DNA of 64,000 nucleotides, from contig NZ_JAUSXS010000001.1 of assembly GCF_030816195.1 (NCBI RefSeq), positions 3,619,501-3,683,500 of the forward strand. The letters run 5' to 3'. Both the position numbers and the translations under genes were made by a program. This document shows, piece by piece, positions 26,764-35,619 of the stretch (positions within the stretch are counted from its first letter, which is position 1; every line of letters begins with the position of its first letter). The stretch is from Pseudomonas sp. W4I3 (lineage in GTDB: Bacteria > Pseudomonadota > Gammaproteobacteria > Pseudomonadales > Pseudomonadaceae). The notes under the pieces were generated by a model, which saw only the letters and a program-made list of their open reading frames with translations, did no database searches and was not told where the DNA came from.

Positions 26764-28379
26764 ATGCCTTAGTGGATGTTCGCCAGCTTAGTGTCAGCTA
26801 CCGGCACGGCAACCTGGCGGTAAACCAGCTGTCACTGACCATCGCCCAAGGCGAGACGCTGGCGATTGTCGGCGAGTCCGGCTCGGGTAAATCCACCCTG
26901 GCCAACGCGATTCTCGGCCTGTTGCCGGGCAGCGCAACCATCAGCGCCGGCGAGCTGTGGGTGGACGGCAACAACCTCACCCACGCCGGCGAACGCCAGA
27001 AACGCGGCCTGCGCGGGCGCACCATCGGTTTGGTGCCCCAGGACCCGATGGTCAGCCTCAACCCGACTCTGCGCATTGGCCAGCAGATTGCCGAGGCGCT
27101 GATCCTGGCCAAGGGCAAGCGCTACCCCGGCGTCGATGCGGATATCGTCGAGCTGCTGCAACAGGTCGGTATCGACAAGCCGGTACTGCGCGCGCGCCAG
27201 TACCCGCATGAACTCTCCGGGGGCATGCGCCAGCGCGTGCTGATCGCCATCGCCCTGGCCGGCAACCCACGCTTGATCATCGCCGACGAGCCGACCAGCG
27301 CCCTCGACGTCACCGTGCAGCGCAAGATCCTCGACCACCTGCAGCGGCTGGTCAGTGAGCGCGGGATTTCGTTGCTGATCATCACCCATGACCTTGGCGT
27401 GGCGCTGGATCGCGCCGACCGCGTGCTGGTGATGCAACAGGGGCAAGTGGTGGAGCAAGGCGCGCCACGGCAGATTCTCGGCGCGCCGCAGCATGACTAC
27501 ACCCGCGCCTTGATCGCCGCCGCGCCGGCGTTCGCCACGCGCCGCCAGCCACTGCCCCGACCGGACCCGACGCAGCCGCCGATCCTGCACCTGCAAAACG
27601 TTGGCAAGACGTTCGCGCTGCCCAAGGTCAAGGGCGAAGACGCGACCTTTGTGGCGCTGGAGGACCTGAGCCTGCAGGTCTACCCCGGGCAGACCCTGGC
27701 GATTGTCGGCGAGTCCGGCTCAGGCAAAAGCACCGCGCTGCGCATCGCCCTCGGCCTGGAAAAACCCAGCCGCGGGCGGGTGTGGTTCGAGCAACAGGAC
27801 GTCACCGACCTCAGCTGGCGCGACTTCCGCCCGCTGCGCCAGCGCCTGCAACTGGTGCAACAAAACCCGTTTGCGGCGCTGGACCCACGCTTCACTGTGT
27901 TCGACAGCATCGTCGAACCGCTGGTGTCGTTCGGTTTGCTCAAGGGCGCGGCCCTGGAACAGGCCGCGCGCGAGCTGATCAGTCGCGTGCATTTGCCGGT
28001 GAGTTTCCTTGATCGCCTGCCGCGCGAGCTTTCCGGCGGCCAGTGCCAACGGGTCGCCATCGCCCGCGCCCTGGCGCTGAAGCCCGATCTTTTGCTGCTG
28101 GATGAACCGGTCAGCGCCCTCGACGTGTCCGTGCAGGCGCACATCCTCGAACTGCTGCAAGAGCTGCAACGGGACATGGGCATCGCCTACGTGCTGGTGT
28201 CCCACGACTTGTCGGTGGTCGCCAACTTCGCCCATGAGGTGCTGGTGTTGCGCAATGGCCGGGTGATCGAACAGGGCTCGGTGGAGCGCATCTTCAACCG
28301 CCCGACCAGCGACTACACCCGTGAGCTGATTGGCGCCATTGCGGGCCAGCACGCTACCGCGAGCGCCGCCTGCGGATAA
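26760..28379 (+). CDS. tandem ATPase of the peptide/nickel-type importer (DppD-DppF fusion)
   Basis: 539 residues with two complete nucleotide-binding domains. In each I see Walker A ('IVGESGSGKST', twice), a signature ('LSGGMRQRVLIAIALAG' in the first, 'LSGGQCQRVAIARALAL' in the second) and Walker B ('LIIADEPTSALD', 'LLLLDEPVSALD'). The single-chain form replaces separate DppD and DppF subunits and is common in Pseudomonas. The ATG at 26760 overlaps the permease stop. Together with the three genes before it, it makes a complete importer; a longer in-frame extension upstream is only the permease read in another frame. Confidence 0.9.
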   Translation: MNALVDVRQLSVSYRHGNLAVNQLSLTIAQGETLAIVGESGSGKSTLANAILGLLPGSATISAGELWVDGNNLTHAGERQKRGLRGRTIGLVPQDPMVSLNPTLRIGQQIAEALILAKGKRYPGVDADIVELLQQVGIDKPVLRARQYPHELSGGMRQRVLIAIALAGNPRLIIADEPTSALDVTVQRKILDHLQRLVSERGISLLIITHDLGVALDRADRVLVMQQGQVVEQGAPRQILGAPQHDYTRALIAAAPAFATRRQPLPRPDPTQPPILHLQNVGKTFALPKVKGEDATFVALEDLSLQVYPGQTLAIVGESGSGKSTALRIALGLEKPSRGRVWFEQQDVTDLSWRDFRPLRQRLQLVQQNPFAALDPRFTVFDSIVEPLVSFGLLKGAALEQAARELISRVHLPVSFLDRLPRELSGGQCQRVAIARALALKPDLLLLDEPVSALDVSVQAHILELLQELQRDMGIAYVLVSHDLSVVANFAHEVLVLRNGRVIEQGSVERIFNRPTSDYTRELIGAIAGQHATASAACG

Positions 28380-28383
28380 GCCC

Positions 28384-28947
28384 TTACGCAGTCAGGGGCC
28401 CGGACACCCGGTAGGCGTCTATCAAGGTATCGAAAAGCGAGATGTCCGACCGGCTTCTGGCGATGAGTTGAGCGCCGGCGACGGCTGCAAACATGGCGCG
28501 TGCCCGCGCTTCAGCGTCTTGCGGTGTGCACACCTCGGCGGCCGTAAGAAGTTTGGTTATCCAGGCGATATTCACGTCAGCAAACGCCTGGATTTCCGTG
28601 GTCATTTCGCTTGGCAGTTTGTCAGTTTCGGCGCCCACGAAGCTGGCGAGGCAAAGGCGATTATCGGCTTCAAGGGATCGACGAAAAATTTCGGGAAAGC
28701 GACGCAGCGCGTCTATCGGGTTGGGGTCTTCTTCGGAAATCGTTTCGAGTGCGGCCGCGCCATCTTGCCAATAGCGCTTGGCGACCGCCACACCCAGATC
28801 GGCTTTGCTGGGGAAGTGATAGTAGATGCTCGCTGCTTTGATCCCGACAGCTTGGGCAAGGTCGCGAAAATTCAGGCCATTGTAGCCCTGTGACTGGGCA
28901 ATTTTGGTGGCGGCCAACAGGATGGCTTCTCGGGCGTTAGTGTTCAT
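28384..28947 (-). CDS. TetR-family repressor
   Basis: 187 residues. The HTH is at about residues 27-46 ('FRDLAQAVGIKAASIYYHFP'), followed by a helical ligand domain. Its own upstream region and that of the GST gene carry related palindromes built on GTTAGGTA (29011-29028, 29836-29857, 29898-29915). The simplest reading is a repressor controlling itself and the GST in response to an electrophile. It is convergent with the ABC importer, 4 bp between stops. Confidence 0.85.
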   Translation of the reverse strand: MNTNAREAILLAATKIAQSQGYNGLNFRDLAQAVGIKAASIYYHFPSKADLGVAVAKRYWQDGAAALETISEEDPNPIDALRRFPEIFRRSLEADNRLCLASFVGAETDKLPSEMTTEIQAFADVNIAWITKLLTAAEVCTPQDAEARARAMFAAVAGAQLIARSRSDISLFDTLIDAYRVSGPLTA

Positions 28948-29010
28948 TGTGATGCCTTTCGCCCTAAGGACGATGTCTCGGAGGATGTGCAGCTATGCTA
29001 TCTCAAAAGC

Positions 29011-29028
29011 CTACCTTTGGTTAGGTAG
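29011..29028. promoter_or_regulatory. TetR operator candidate upstream of the TetR gene
   Basis: CTACCTTTGGTTAGGTAG: 6-bp arms CTACCT/AGGTAG. The right half, GGTTAGGTA, matches the operators before the GST gene. It lies about 65 bp upstream of the TetR start codon. Confidence 0.5.
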
Positions 29029-29107
29029 ATATCAATGTCTAACGGGTATCCGTCAGGAACGCCATGTGGCAGCGGTCCCGACGGTTGCACGGCAATCCAC
29101 CCAACCT

Positions 29108-29809
29108 TTATTCGGCCGGCGAATCCAGTTCAGGAATGCCACTGCTGCGATCGGCGTAGGCAGCCTGGAAGCTAGGGCGTTTCTGCCAGCGCTTCCAGTA
29201 GGCGTCCAGAAACTCGAAGCGCTCGTCCAGCGGGGTGGCGTTGACCGGGAACTTGGAAAATGCGATGGCGGTGGCCAGGGTTATGTCTGAGAAGGTCGGA
29301 GCATCCCCGCCCAGCAGCCATTCGCGGCCGTCAGACAGATGACGGTTGACCAGCGCCGCATGGGCCAAGGCTTCCTTGCGGCAGTGCTCGCCCCAGGCCT
29401 CGTTCTTGGTCAGTTCGAGCTTGAACCCGAGCCCGGTGTGCAGCACGTGAAACGCGGTGACGATACGGTACAGGATGTGCACCCAGACCCGGTTGTCCCA
29501 CATGTTATCGAGCCCTTGCTCCAGCGCGTTCTCGCCCATGATCTTGCGACCGGGATAGGTCTGGTCGAGGTAGCGAACGATGGCGGCCGTCTCGGAAATG
29601 AAGCTGCCATCTTCCAGTTGCAGCGTAGGCGTCTCGCCCCACGGATTCATGTTCAGGTGACGCCAGCCACGCTGCTCGCCGCCCGGGGACATGTCATAAA
29701 CGGTTTCGTCGAACAGAGCAGCGATGCCCTTTTCGTGCATGAACAGGCGCAGGCGCTGTGGGTTAGGGAAGGCCGAAGGAGATGTGAAGAGCTGGAGTTT
29801 AGTGGTCAT
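29108..29809 (-). CDS. glutathione S-transferase family protein
   Basis: About 233 residues from the ATG at 29807-29809 (AGGA 6 nt upstream); a TTG two codons earlier is also in frame. The thioredoxin-like half holds 'FTSPSAFPNPQRLRLFMHEK' and 'ETPTLQLEDGSFISETAAIV'; the helical half has 'LLGGDAPTFSDITLATAIAF'. Probable detoxification enzyme. Two palindromes that resemble the one before the TetR gene lie 27 and 89 bp upstream, so it is likely repressed by that TetR. Confidence 0.88.
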   Translation of the reverse strand: MTTKLQLFTSPSAFPNPQRLRLFMHEKGIAALFDETVYDMSPGGEQRGWRHLNMNPWGETPTLQLEDGSFISETAAIVRYLDQTYPGRKIMGENALEQGLDNMWDNRVWVHILYRIVTAFHVLHTGLGFKLELTKNEAWGEHCRKEALAHAALVNRHLSDGREWLLGGDAPTFSDITLATAIAFSKFPVNATPLDERFEFLDAYWKRWQKRPSFQAAYADRSSGIPELDSPAE

Positions 29810-29835
29810 GATCAATCCTGAGTGGGGCTGGCTGA

Positions 29836-29857
29836 TTACCTAACTAGCGTTAGGTAA
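29836..29857. promoter_or_regulatory. TetR operator candidate upstream of the GST gene, site 1
   Basis: TTACCTAAC-tagc-GTTAGGTAA: perfect 9-bp arms, 27 bp before the GST start codon, where binding would block transcription. Confidence 0.65.
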
Positions 29858-29897
29858 CTGAACAATAGCGAGCGAACTGGCTAGCGTCAAGCCCCCT

Positions 29898-29915
29898 GCC
29901 TAACATTTGTTAGGC
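29898..29915. promoter_or_regulatory. TetR operator candidate upstream of the GST gene, site 2
   Basis: GCCTAAC-attt-GTTAGGC: perfect 7-bp arms with the same CCTAAC-N4-GTTAGG core as site 1, 54 bp centre to centre from it. Confidence 0.6.
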
Positions 29916-30060
29916 TTCTTGATTGCCACGGTTTGCATTGAAGCGCTGATAGGTTTCGGTTACAGCGTCTGGATTTTCGCAGGCCATTTCATGCACTGAA
30001 TCAGGCGATGTCGGGGAGGGAGTATTGGATGAGTCTGGTGCGCGCGCGGGGTGTCAGGTA

Positions 30061-30107
30061 GATCGCTTTCGCAGGCAAGCCAGCTCCTACAGGCAGTGTG
30101 GGAGCTG
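30061..30107. repeat. REP element
   Basis: 'GCAGGCAAGCCAGCTCCTAC' followed by the opposing 'TGTGGGAGCTG' gives an inverted repeat (30081-30091 / 30097-30107, one mismatch). This is the common Pseudomonas REP consensus, lying downstream of the kinase operon. Confidence 0.75.
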
Positions 30108-30182
30108 AAGATTATTTAGCGCTGAACACCGAACAGTTTGGCGAGGCTGGTTGAGCCTTTGGATAGCCTGACCCGAGTAACT

Positions 30183-32138
30183 TTACTTAGCCCCGGCCCT
30201 TTGGATCGCTTCTCGGACTTTGATTAGAAATACAGATATTTCAAACGGCTTCATGATCATATCCATCCCTTCGTCAAGAATGTCCTGACGGTTCAGAGCG
30301 TTTTCCGCATAGCCCGTCATGAACAACACCGGAAGGTCTGGGCGACCCACTCTCGCCAGATGAGCGAGTTGGCGTCCATTCATTTCTGCCATTCCAACGT
30401 CCGTCAGCAACAGGTCGATAGACCCATCTCGCTCCATAGCGGACAGTGCGGTCGTCACGTCTGCCACCTGAGTGCATCGGTACCCTGCATCAACCAATAC
30501 CTCCTCCACGAACATGCGCACTGAGGCGGTATCTTCAACGATCAATACGTGCTCTCCCTGACCCAGTTCCACGTCTTGCTGCTTTTGCGGCGCTGTAACC
30601 GGTTGATCAATTGCCGCAGGCAACATCAATGTCACCTCTGTTCCCTGGCCAATCACACTGCGAATCTTTACGTCGCCTCCAGACTGGCGGGTAAAGCCAT
30701 GAATGGTCGAAAGACCGAGACCGGTTCCTTTACCAATGGGCTTGGTAGTGAAGAAAGGGTCGAACACCTTGCTGATAACACTATGCTCGATGCCAACCCC
30801 GTCATCACGTACAGCCAGGGCAATATAGGGGCCATCCGCTAAACGGGAGTCGCCGCTGGAATAAGCTTCGAATGTCCTGATCCAGATATTACCGCCCTCT
30901 GGCAGGGCATCCCGCGCATTGATTACAAGATTAAGTACGGCGCTCTCCAGTTGCCCCGCATCGACCATCGCGACTGTGCTGCGTGATGTCAGCTCAAGTT
31001 TCAGGCCAATCCGCTTACCAATCGTTCGTCTGACCAGCTCCTCGAACGAGCGCACATGTCGATTGACGTCCGTAGGCCTTGTATCCAAAGGCTGCTGTCG
31101 CGCGAACGCCAGTAACCGTTGAGTCAGCGTCGCGGCGCTCTTGGCTGAGCCGAGTGCCGCATCTGCATAGGCAAGCACCTTCTCCGGTCGGCCGTCCTCA
31201 GTGCGTTTTTTAATGAGCTCAAGCCCCGTCACGATGCCCGTCAGCAGGTTGTTGAAATCGTGCGCGATGCCTCCCGTGAGTTTGCCAATAGCGTCTATTT
31301 TTTGTGCTTGCAGTAACTTCTCTTCAGTTCTTTCGCGCTCCGCGACGGCATCGGCAAGCTGATTGCTGACTGAATCCAAGCGAAGTAAATGTGACTGTTC
31401 ACGGCGTCGGTGATCAGTGACATCCTCGATAAATACCAGGCTTAATCCGGTGGCACGATAGGGCGAGACTTGCCATTCGGTTTCACGCACATCGCCTCTG
31501 ACACGCATCGTCAACGTGCCCTTCCAGCGCTCACCCGTGCTGAGGGCATTACACAGACCCGCAACCACTGGCGCCTGGTTTTCGCTGAAACACTCCAGCA
31601 AGCCATGTTCACTGGAGCCTTTGGCAATCAGTCTGGCGAAGGCGTGGTTGCATTCGTGCACATTGAGCGCGCCATCTATAACTGCAATCGGGGCCGAAAC
31701 ATTGATGAAAATTTCACGAAAGCGTTCTTCGCTTTCCCGTAATGCGAATTCGGTATCACGTACCCTCAACAGGGTCCGTATTGTTGCCAGCAACACATCG
31801 GAATCGACTGGGTGGGTAAGGTAAGCATCAGCGCCTGCTTCAAGGCCGGTCACGACGTCTGACGTTTGTATCGACGCCGCCGATACATGCACCACAGGAA
31901 GCAGCGCGGTGCGCGGCTCGGTACGTAGCTGGCGTACGATATCAAAGCCGCTCATGTCCGGCAGGTTGACGTCCAGAATCAGGGCATCCGGAACGCGCTC
32001 TGCGATCTGCGCGAGCCCATCGGTGCCCGTCCCCGCCTCAAAAACCGAAAACCCATGCCGCTCCATTCGCTTACGCAGTGCGTAGCGAGTCGCTTCGTTG
32101 TCATCAACGATCAACAGTCGAACTTCAACTTTCATCAA
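30183..32138 (-). CDS. hybrid histidine kinase: receiver-PAS-HisKA-HATPase-receiver
   Basis: 651 residues, no membrane segment. The N-terminal receiver has phosphoacceptor D56 ('ALILDVNLP'), but the usual receiver Lys is a His ('YLTHPVD'). A PAS domain spans about 131-240. The HisKA box is 'GGIAHDFNNLLTG' with H293. HATPase motifs are 'NLVINARDAL' and 'KGTGLGLSTIHG'. The C-terminal receiver has D580 ('LLLTDVGMAEMNG') and K in 'MIMKPFE'. It is the last gene of the stressosome-type operon and overlaps the preceding kinase gene by 14 bp. With no DNA-binding output, it probably relays phosphate or acts through protein contacts. Confidence 0.9.
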   Translation of the reverse strand: MMKVEVRLLIVDDNEATRYALRKRMERHGFSVFEAGTGTDGLAQIAERVPDALILDVNLPDMSGFDIVRQLRTEPRTALLPVVHVSAASIQTSDVVTGLEAGADAYLTHPVDSDVLLATIRTLLRVRDTEFALRESEERFREIFINVSAPIAVIDGALNVHECNHAFARLIAKGSSEHGLLECFSENQAPVVAGLCNALSTGERWKGTLTMRVRGDVRETEWQVSPYRATGLSLVFIEDVTDHRRREQSHLLRLDSVSNQLADAVAERERTEEKLLQAQKIDAIGKLTGGIAHDFNNLLTGIVTGLELIKKRTEDGRPEKVLAYADAALGSAKSAATLTQRLLAFARQQPLDTRPTDVNRHVRSFEELVRRTIGKRIGLKLELTSRSTVAMVDAGQLESAVLNLVINARDALPEGGNIWIRTFEAYSSGDSRLADGPYIALAVRDDGVGIEHSVISKVFDPFFTTKPIGKGTGLGLSTIHGFTRQSGGDVKIRSVIGQGTEVTLMLPAAIDQPVTAPQKQQDVELGQGEHVLIVEDTASVRMFVEEVLVDAGYRCTQVADVTTALSAMERDGSIDLLLTDVGMAEMNGRQLAHLARVGRPDLPVLFMTGYAENALNRQDILDEGMDMIMKPFEISVFLIKVREAIQRAGAK

Positions 32139-33000
32139 TGATTTCCTGGGTAACCGCTAAAGGAATGACAACATAGAAAGTCGACCCTATGCCGGGCTCG
32201 CTTTCCAGGCCTACCCGACCGCCAAGCAATTCAGCGAACCGTTTACAGAGTGACAATCCCAAGCCGGTACCCCGAAGACGTTTCTGCAAGGGTGAATCAA
32301 CTTGTATGAAGTCTTCAAACAGCTTGCTGTGCATCTCTTGGGGAATACCAATCCCCGTGTCGCTCACCGCAAAACGTACTTCTCGCAGATTTTCCATACG
32401 CGCAGACACCCGAACCTCTCCACGCTGCGTGAACTTCAGAGCGTTCGAAATGAAATTGCGAAGTATCTGCGCGAGCTTTTTGTCATCGGTGTAAAGCCTA
32501 GGTAGCCCTAACGGCTCCTCAAGAATCAGATCCACCGAAGATGCGTCGATAATTGGGCGAAACATACCGCGCAGCGCCGAGAACAAATCAAGCATGTCAA
32601 ACCAGGCAGGCGAAATGCTTATCCGCCCGGCCTCAATTTTAGCCAGATCCAATAGGTCGTTGACCATATCATTCAGTTCACGCGCAGCTGTACTCACGAA
32701 GGTGACCTGCTTGTGCTGTTCTGGGCTCAAAGGGCCATCGAGTTCGTCACTCAAGATGCTGGCAATGCTTAGAATCGAGCCCAGTGGCGTTCGAAATTCG
32801 TGACTCATGTACGATAAGAATCGGCTTTTTAGATCAGAGGCTTGGCGTAATTCATCGGCTTGGTTATCCAATTCGGCATACAGCGCCAGCACGCCCTGGT
32901 TGGTCTCTTCCAGTTCGGCTCGCAGTGCCTGTGCTTCCGCTCGCAACTGTCGAAGTTCTGCTGACTCCTCGACTAAACCGCTAAGGGGTAGGTCAGTCAT
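32125..33000 (-). CDS. soluble histidine kinase with N-terminal coiled coil
   Basis: 291 residues from the ATG at 32998-33000. A coiled coil (residues about 12-58) leads into the HisKA box 'SYMSHEFRTPLGS' with H67. The HATPase domain has 'LRNFISNALKFT', 'VSDTGIGIP' and 'LRGTGLGLSLCKRF'. There is no sensor domain or membrane helix, so the input must come from partner proteins, presumably the stressosome proteins encoded upstream. It overlaps the SpoIIE-type gene by 8 bp and the hybrid kinase by 14 bp, indicating tight translational coupling. Confidence 0.9.
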   Translation of the reverse strand: MTDLPLSGLVEESAELRQLRAEAQALRAELEETNQGVLALYAELDNQADELRQASDLKSRFLSYMSHEFRTPLGSILSIASILSDELDGPLSPEQHKQVTFVSTAARELNDMVNDLLDLAKIEAGRISISPAWFDMLDLFSALRGMFRPIIDASSVDLILEEPLGLPRLYTDDKKLAQILRNFISNALKFTQRGEVRVSARMENLREVRFAVSDTGIGIPQEMHSKLFEDFIQVDSPLQKRLRGTGLGLSLCKRFAELLGGRVGLESEPGIGSTFYVVIPLAVTQEIIDES

Positions 33001-34012
33001 CAGCGCTCTCCAGTGCAATCACAACTACCGTTACGTCGTCTCTACCTCTGCAATAATCCCGGTGGAGCACCGCCGCGATAACAGCGGGGTGTCTAAATAT
33101 CAATCCGGGGTAGTCACGAAGATTCCAGCGCGACTGGAGACCATCGCTATACAGTATCAGCAAGGCGCCAGCACATTCAGGATAGTCGGTCACTCGAATT
33201 TTTCGGTATTGAAGTCCAACAATACCTGGGTGCGATGCAATGCCACGAGTCTTGTCAGTTGCCACCAGCGTGGCTCCGATATTGCCAATACCGATGAACC
33301 GTAAAATGTTCTGGTTTGCGTCGAATTGCGCAATGGCAACCGCGCCTCCGCGTGTGCCACGCATGTCGTGATGGAGCTCTTCAAGCATAAAGTCAGGATG
33401 AGCGAACGGATCACGGTTGAACGCACAAACCCCTGCCTTCGCGGCATCTTCAGCTTCGGGGCCGTGTCCGAGTCCATCGATGACGAGGACACTTATTTGC
33501 TTATCGCTGATCGCCACCTCCCACGCATCGCCGCACGCAGGATCATTGTAGAGCGAGTGTTGGCTGAAGCCGGCACGTACGTCTCTCGTAACGGAGGAAC
33601 GCGGGTAAAAACGGGTCAACAGCACCGTCCCACGACTGTCCGTATGAACATCAAATACTTGCGCCTGGCGTAGGATCGAACCCAAGCCGATCCCCTGGGT
33701 GCCACGGGTTGAAAAACCGTCAACCAGGCAATCCTGCGGATCGAATCCCGCTCCGCGATCAATCGCGATGACCTCTATACCCAACGGCGAGGAATTTAAA
33801 ACGCGCAGATGCAACTCACCATTGCTCGCGTGCTTGAGGATATTGCTGGCGAGCTCTGTAACAACCAATGCCACACGACCTGAGTCGACGGCATCGAAGC
33901 CAGACTGTTCAGCCAGACTCTGGGCCGTCCGTCGGGCGTGCCCTATCTGGCTACTGTCTTCTATGGGCAATACCAGCGTTAAGCCACCGCCAAGCCTTAT
34001 GTCCATTTGCAA
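32993..34012 (-). CDS. ATP-binding SpoIIE-type phosphatase (RsbX/RsbT-like fusion)
   Basis: 339 residues. Residues about 10-135 are an anti-sigma-type ATPase ('VVTELASNILKHASNGEL', 'DRGAGFD', 'GTQGIGLGSILRQ'). Residues about 150-335 are a PP2C/SpoIIE phosphatase ('ISVLVIDGLGHGPEAEDAA', 'GAVAIAQFD', 'LILYSDGL'). In stressosome systems RsbX dephosphorylates RsbR and RsbS to reset the complex; here it also carries an ATPase domain. It overlaps RsbT (16 bp) and the kinase (8 bp). Confidence 0.88.
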   Translation of the reverse strand: MQMDIRLGGGLTLVLPIEDSSQIGHARRTAQSLAEQSGFDAVDSGRVALVVTELASNILKHASNGELHLRVLNSSPLGIEVIAIDRGAGFDPQDCLVDGFSTRGTQGIGLGSILRQAQVFDVHTDSRGTVLLTRFYPRSSVTRDVRAGFSQHSLYNDPACGDAWEVAISDKQISVLVIDGLGHGPEAEDAAKAGVCAFNRDPFAHPDFMLEELHHDMRGTRGGAVAIAQFDANQNILRFIGIGNIGATLVATDKTRGIASHPGIVGLQYRKIRVTDYPECAGALLILYSDGLQSRWNLRDYPGLIFRHPAVIAAVLHRDYCRGRDDVTVVVIALESADD

Positions 34013-34401
34013 ATCATCACGCGCGTGCCCGCCCCAGGCGCCGTTTCAAGGTCGAAATCATCGACCAGGCGCTTTGCGCCCGTCAGTCCCAACCCAAGGC
34101 CACCGCCAGATGTCCAGCCATCGGTCATGGCCAGCTTGAGATCGGGGATACCCGGACCTTCATCGCGAAAGGTCAGACGCACACCGGTACGCATGCCATC
34201 CTCGATAATCTGCCAGTCCATGACACCACCACCGCCGTAGGTCATGGTATTTCGCGCCAACTCGCTCACTGCTGTTACCAGCTTGGTCAAGTCGATCAAG
34301 CGCATGCCGCAGTCCTGAGCAAGCTTGCGAGCCAGTTGCCTGGCCAACACAACGTCTTGTTCAATGTTAACGGGCTGAGTGCCGCTCACGCGGACGTTCA
34401 T
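33997..34401 (-). CDS. rsbT: RsbT-like serine/threonine kinase (anti-sigma type)
   Basis: 134 residues, a single HATPase domain: N box 'VTAVSELARNTMTYGGGG', G1 box 'FRDEGPGIPDL' and G2 box 'SGGGLGLGLTGAKRLVDDF'. RsbT phosphorylates RsbS and RsbR and, once released, activates a downstream partner. In Bacillus that partner is RsbU; no such gene is seen here, so the co-encoded phosphatase or kinases may be the partner. It overlaps RsbS (4 bp) and the SpoIIE-type gene. Confidence 0.88.
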   Translation of the reverse strand: MNVRVSGTQPVNIEQDVVLARQLARKLAQDCGMRLIDLTKLVTAVSELARNTMTYGGGGVMDWQIIEDGMRTGVRLTFRDEGPGIPDLKLAMTDGWTSGGGLGLGLTGAKRLVDDFDLETAPGAGTRVMICKWT

Positions 34402-34760
34402 TGTGAGGCTGCCCGAGCACGCAACAGCGTCATGCCTCGCTCAACATTCAGCGCAGTGCTTACGCCTGGCAGCGTCATGCCCAGCTCTACCAATGTGATC
34501 GCCACCGCAGGCTGCATGCCCACCAGCACGGTTTCAGCGTCCATGATTCTGGACAATCCTGAAATCATGCCAATCATGCGACCGATGAATGAGTCGACCA
34601 TATCCAATGCCGAGATGTCGATTAGGACGCCACGTGCCGATATCTGACTGATGCGCTCGGAAAGATCGTCCTGCAGCGTCAGTGCCAGTTGGTCATGCAT
34701 ATCGACTTGAATGGTGACGAGAAGAAAGTCACCCATTTGCAGGATTGGAATCCGCTCCAT
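34398..34760 (-). CDS. rsbS: RsbS-like STAS-domain protein
   Basis: 120 residues, a lone STAS domain: 'RIPILQMGDFLLVTIQVDMH', then 'GVLIDISALDMVDSFIGRMI' with the phosphorylatable Ser in 'MVDSFIG', and 'GMQPAVAITLVELGM'. In the stressosome core RsbS alternates with RsbR and holds RsbT until phosphorylated. It lies 4 bp after RsbR and overlaps RsbT by 4 bp. Confidence 0.9.
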   Translation of the reverse strand: MERIPILQMGDFLLVTIQVDMHDQLALTLQDDLSERISQISARGVLIDISALDMVDSFIGRMIGMISGLSRIMDAETVLVGMQPAVAITLVELGMTLPGVSTALNVERGMTLLRARAASQ

Positions 34761-34764
34761 TTTT

Positions 34765-35619
34765 TTATACCGAAGCCTTGGCGACAGTCACACCCAGACG
34801 CCGCAGCGCCAGGGCCAGCGCGTCAGCAAGATTGGCTTTGGTCACAACGCCCTGCAGGTCGAGTCCCAGGTGAACGATGGTTTGGGCAATCTGCGGTCGG
34901 ACTCCGCTGATGATGCAATCGGCACCCATTAGACGGATAGCGGTGACGGTCTTGAGCAGATGCTGGGCGACCAGCGTGTCGACAGTCGGGACGCCCGTAA
35001 TATCAATGATCGCAATTTCAGAACCTGTATCGACTATTCGCTGCAGCAACGACTCCATCACAACCTGGGTGCGCTGGGAATCCAACGTGCCAATCATGGG
35101 CAGTGCCAGCACGCCATCCCACAGCTTGACCACCGGCGTCGACAACTCCAATAGCTCTTCTTGTTGGCGCTTGATGACGGCTTCGCGTGATTTCTGGTAG
35201 GTGCGAATAGTGTGCATACCGAGTGTATCGAGCAGTTGCGAGAGCTCCCAGAGTTGCTCTGCCAATAAACTTGCATCGTCGGAATACTCAGTTTGCAGCA
35301 AAGCAAAAAGCGGCCCTTTCAATGAGAAAATAAAGTAAGCCGTCTGCTGCGCGTCTTGTCCGACAAGCGCACGCTGCTGCGAAAGTTTTTCCAGGAATTG
35401 ACGTACTTCATCACCCTGAGCCGATCCGACAGTTTGTGAGCCACCGTCATTCGCTATGGCATTTAACAAGCGCAGAAATTCAGCCATTTGCTGCTTGATA
35501 TCATCGACTTTCAGGTTGCGAGTAGAACCACTGGCTTCAAGATCTGCCATCCAGCGGACGGCCAGTTCCACGTCGGATTTCTTGAGCAGATTTACGGTTC
35601 GCTGATGCAATGCAGCCAT
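34765..35619 (-). CDS. rsbR: RsbR-like stressosome sensor (N-terminal sensory domain plus STAS)
   Basis: 284 residues from the ATG at 35617-35619 (GGAG 9 nt upstream); the in-frame stretch to 35676 is probably untranslated. The N-terminal about 160 residues are helical, in the place of the globin-like sensory domain of RsbR, then a linker helix. The C-terminal STAS domain (about 165-275) has 'AIIDITGVPTVDTLVAQ' with the two conserved Thr sites and 'ISGVRPQIAQTIVHLGLDL'. It heads a six-gene operon. The signal sensed is not visible. Confidence 0.88.
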   Translation of the reverse strand: MAALHQRTVNLLKKSDVELAVRWMADLEASGSTRNLKVDDIKQQMAEFLRLLNAIANDGGSQTVGSAQGDEVRQFLEKLSQQRALVGQDAQQTAYFIFSLKGPLFALLQTEYSDDASLLAEQLWELSQLLDTLGMHTIRTYQKSREAVIKRQQEELLELSTPVVKLWDGVLALPMIGTLDSQRTQVVMESLLQRIVDTGSEIAIIDITGVPTVDTLVAQHLLKTVTAIRLMGADCIISGVRPQIAQTIVHLGLDLQGVVTKANLADALALALRRLGVTVAKASV

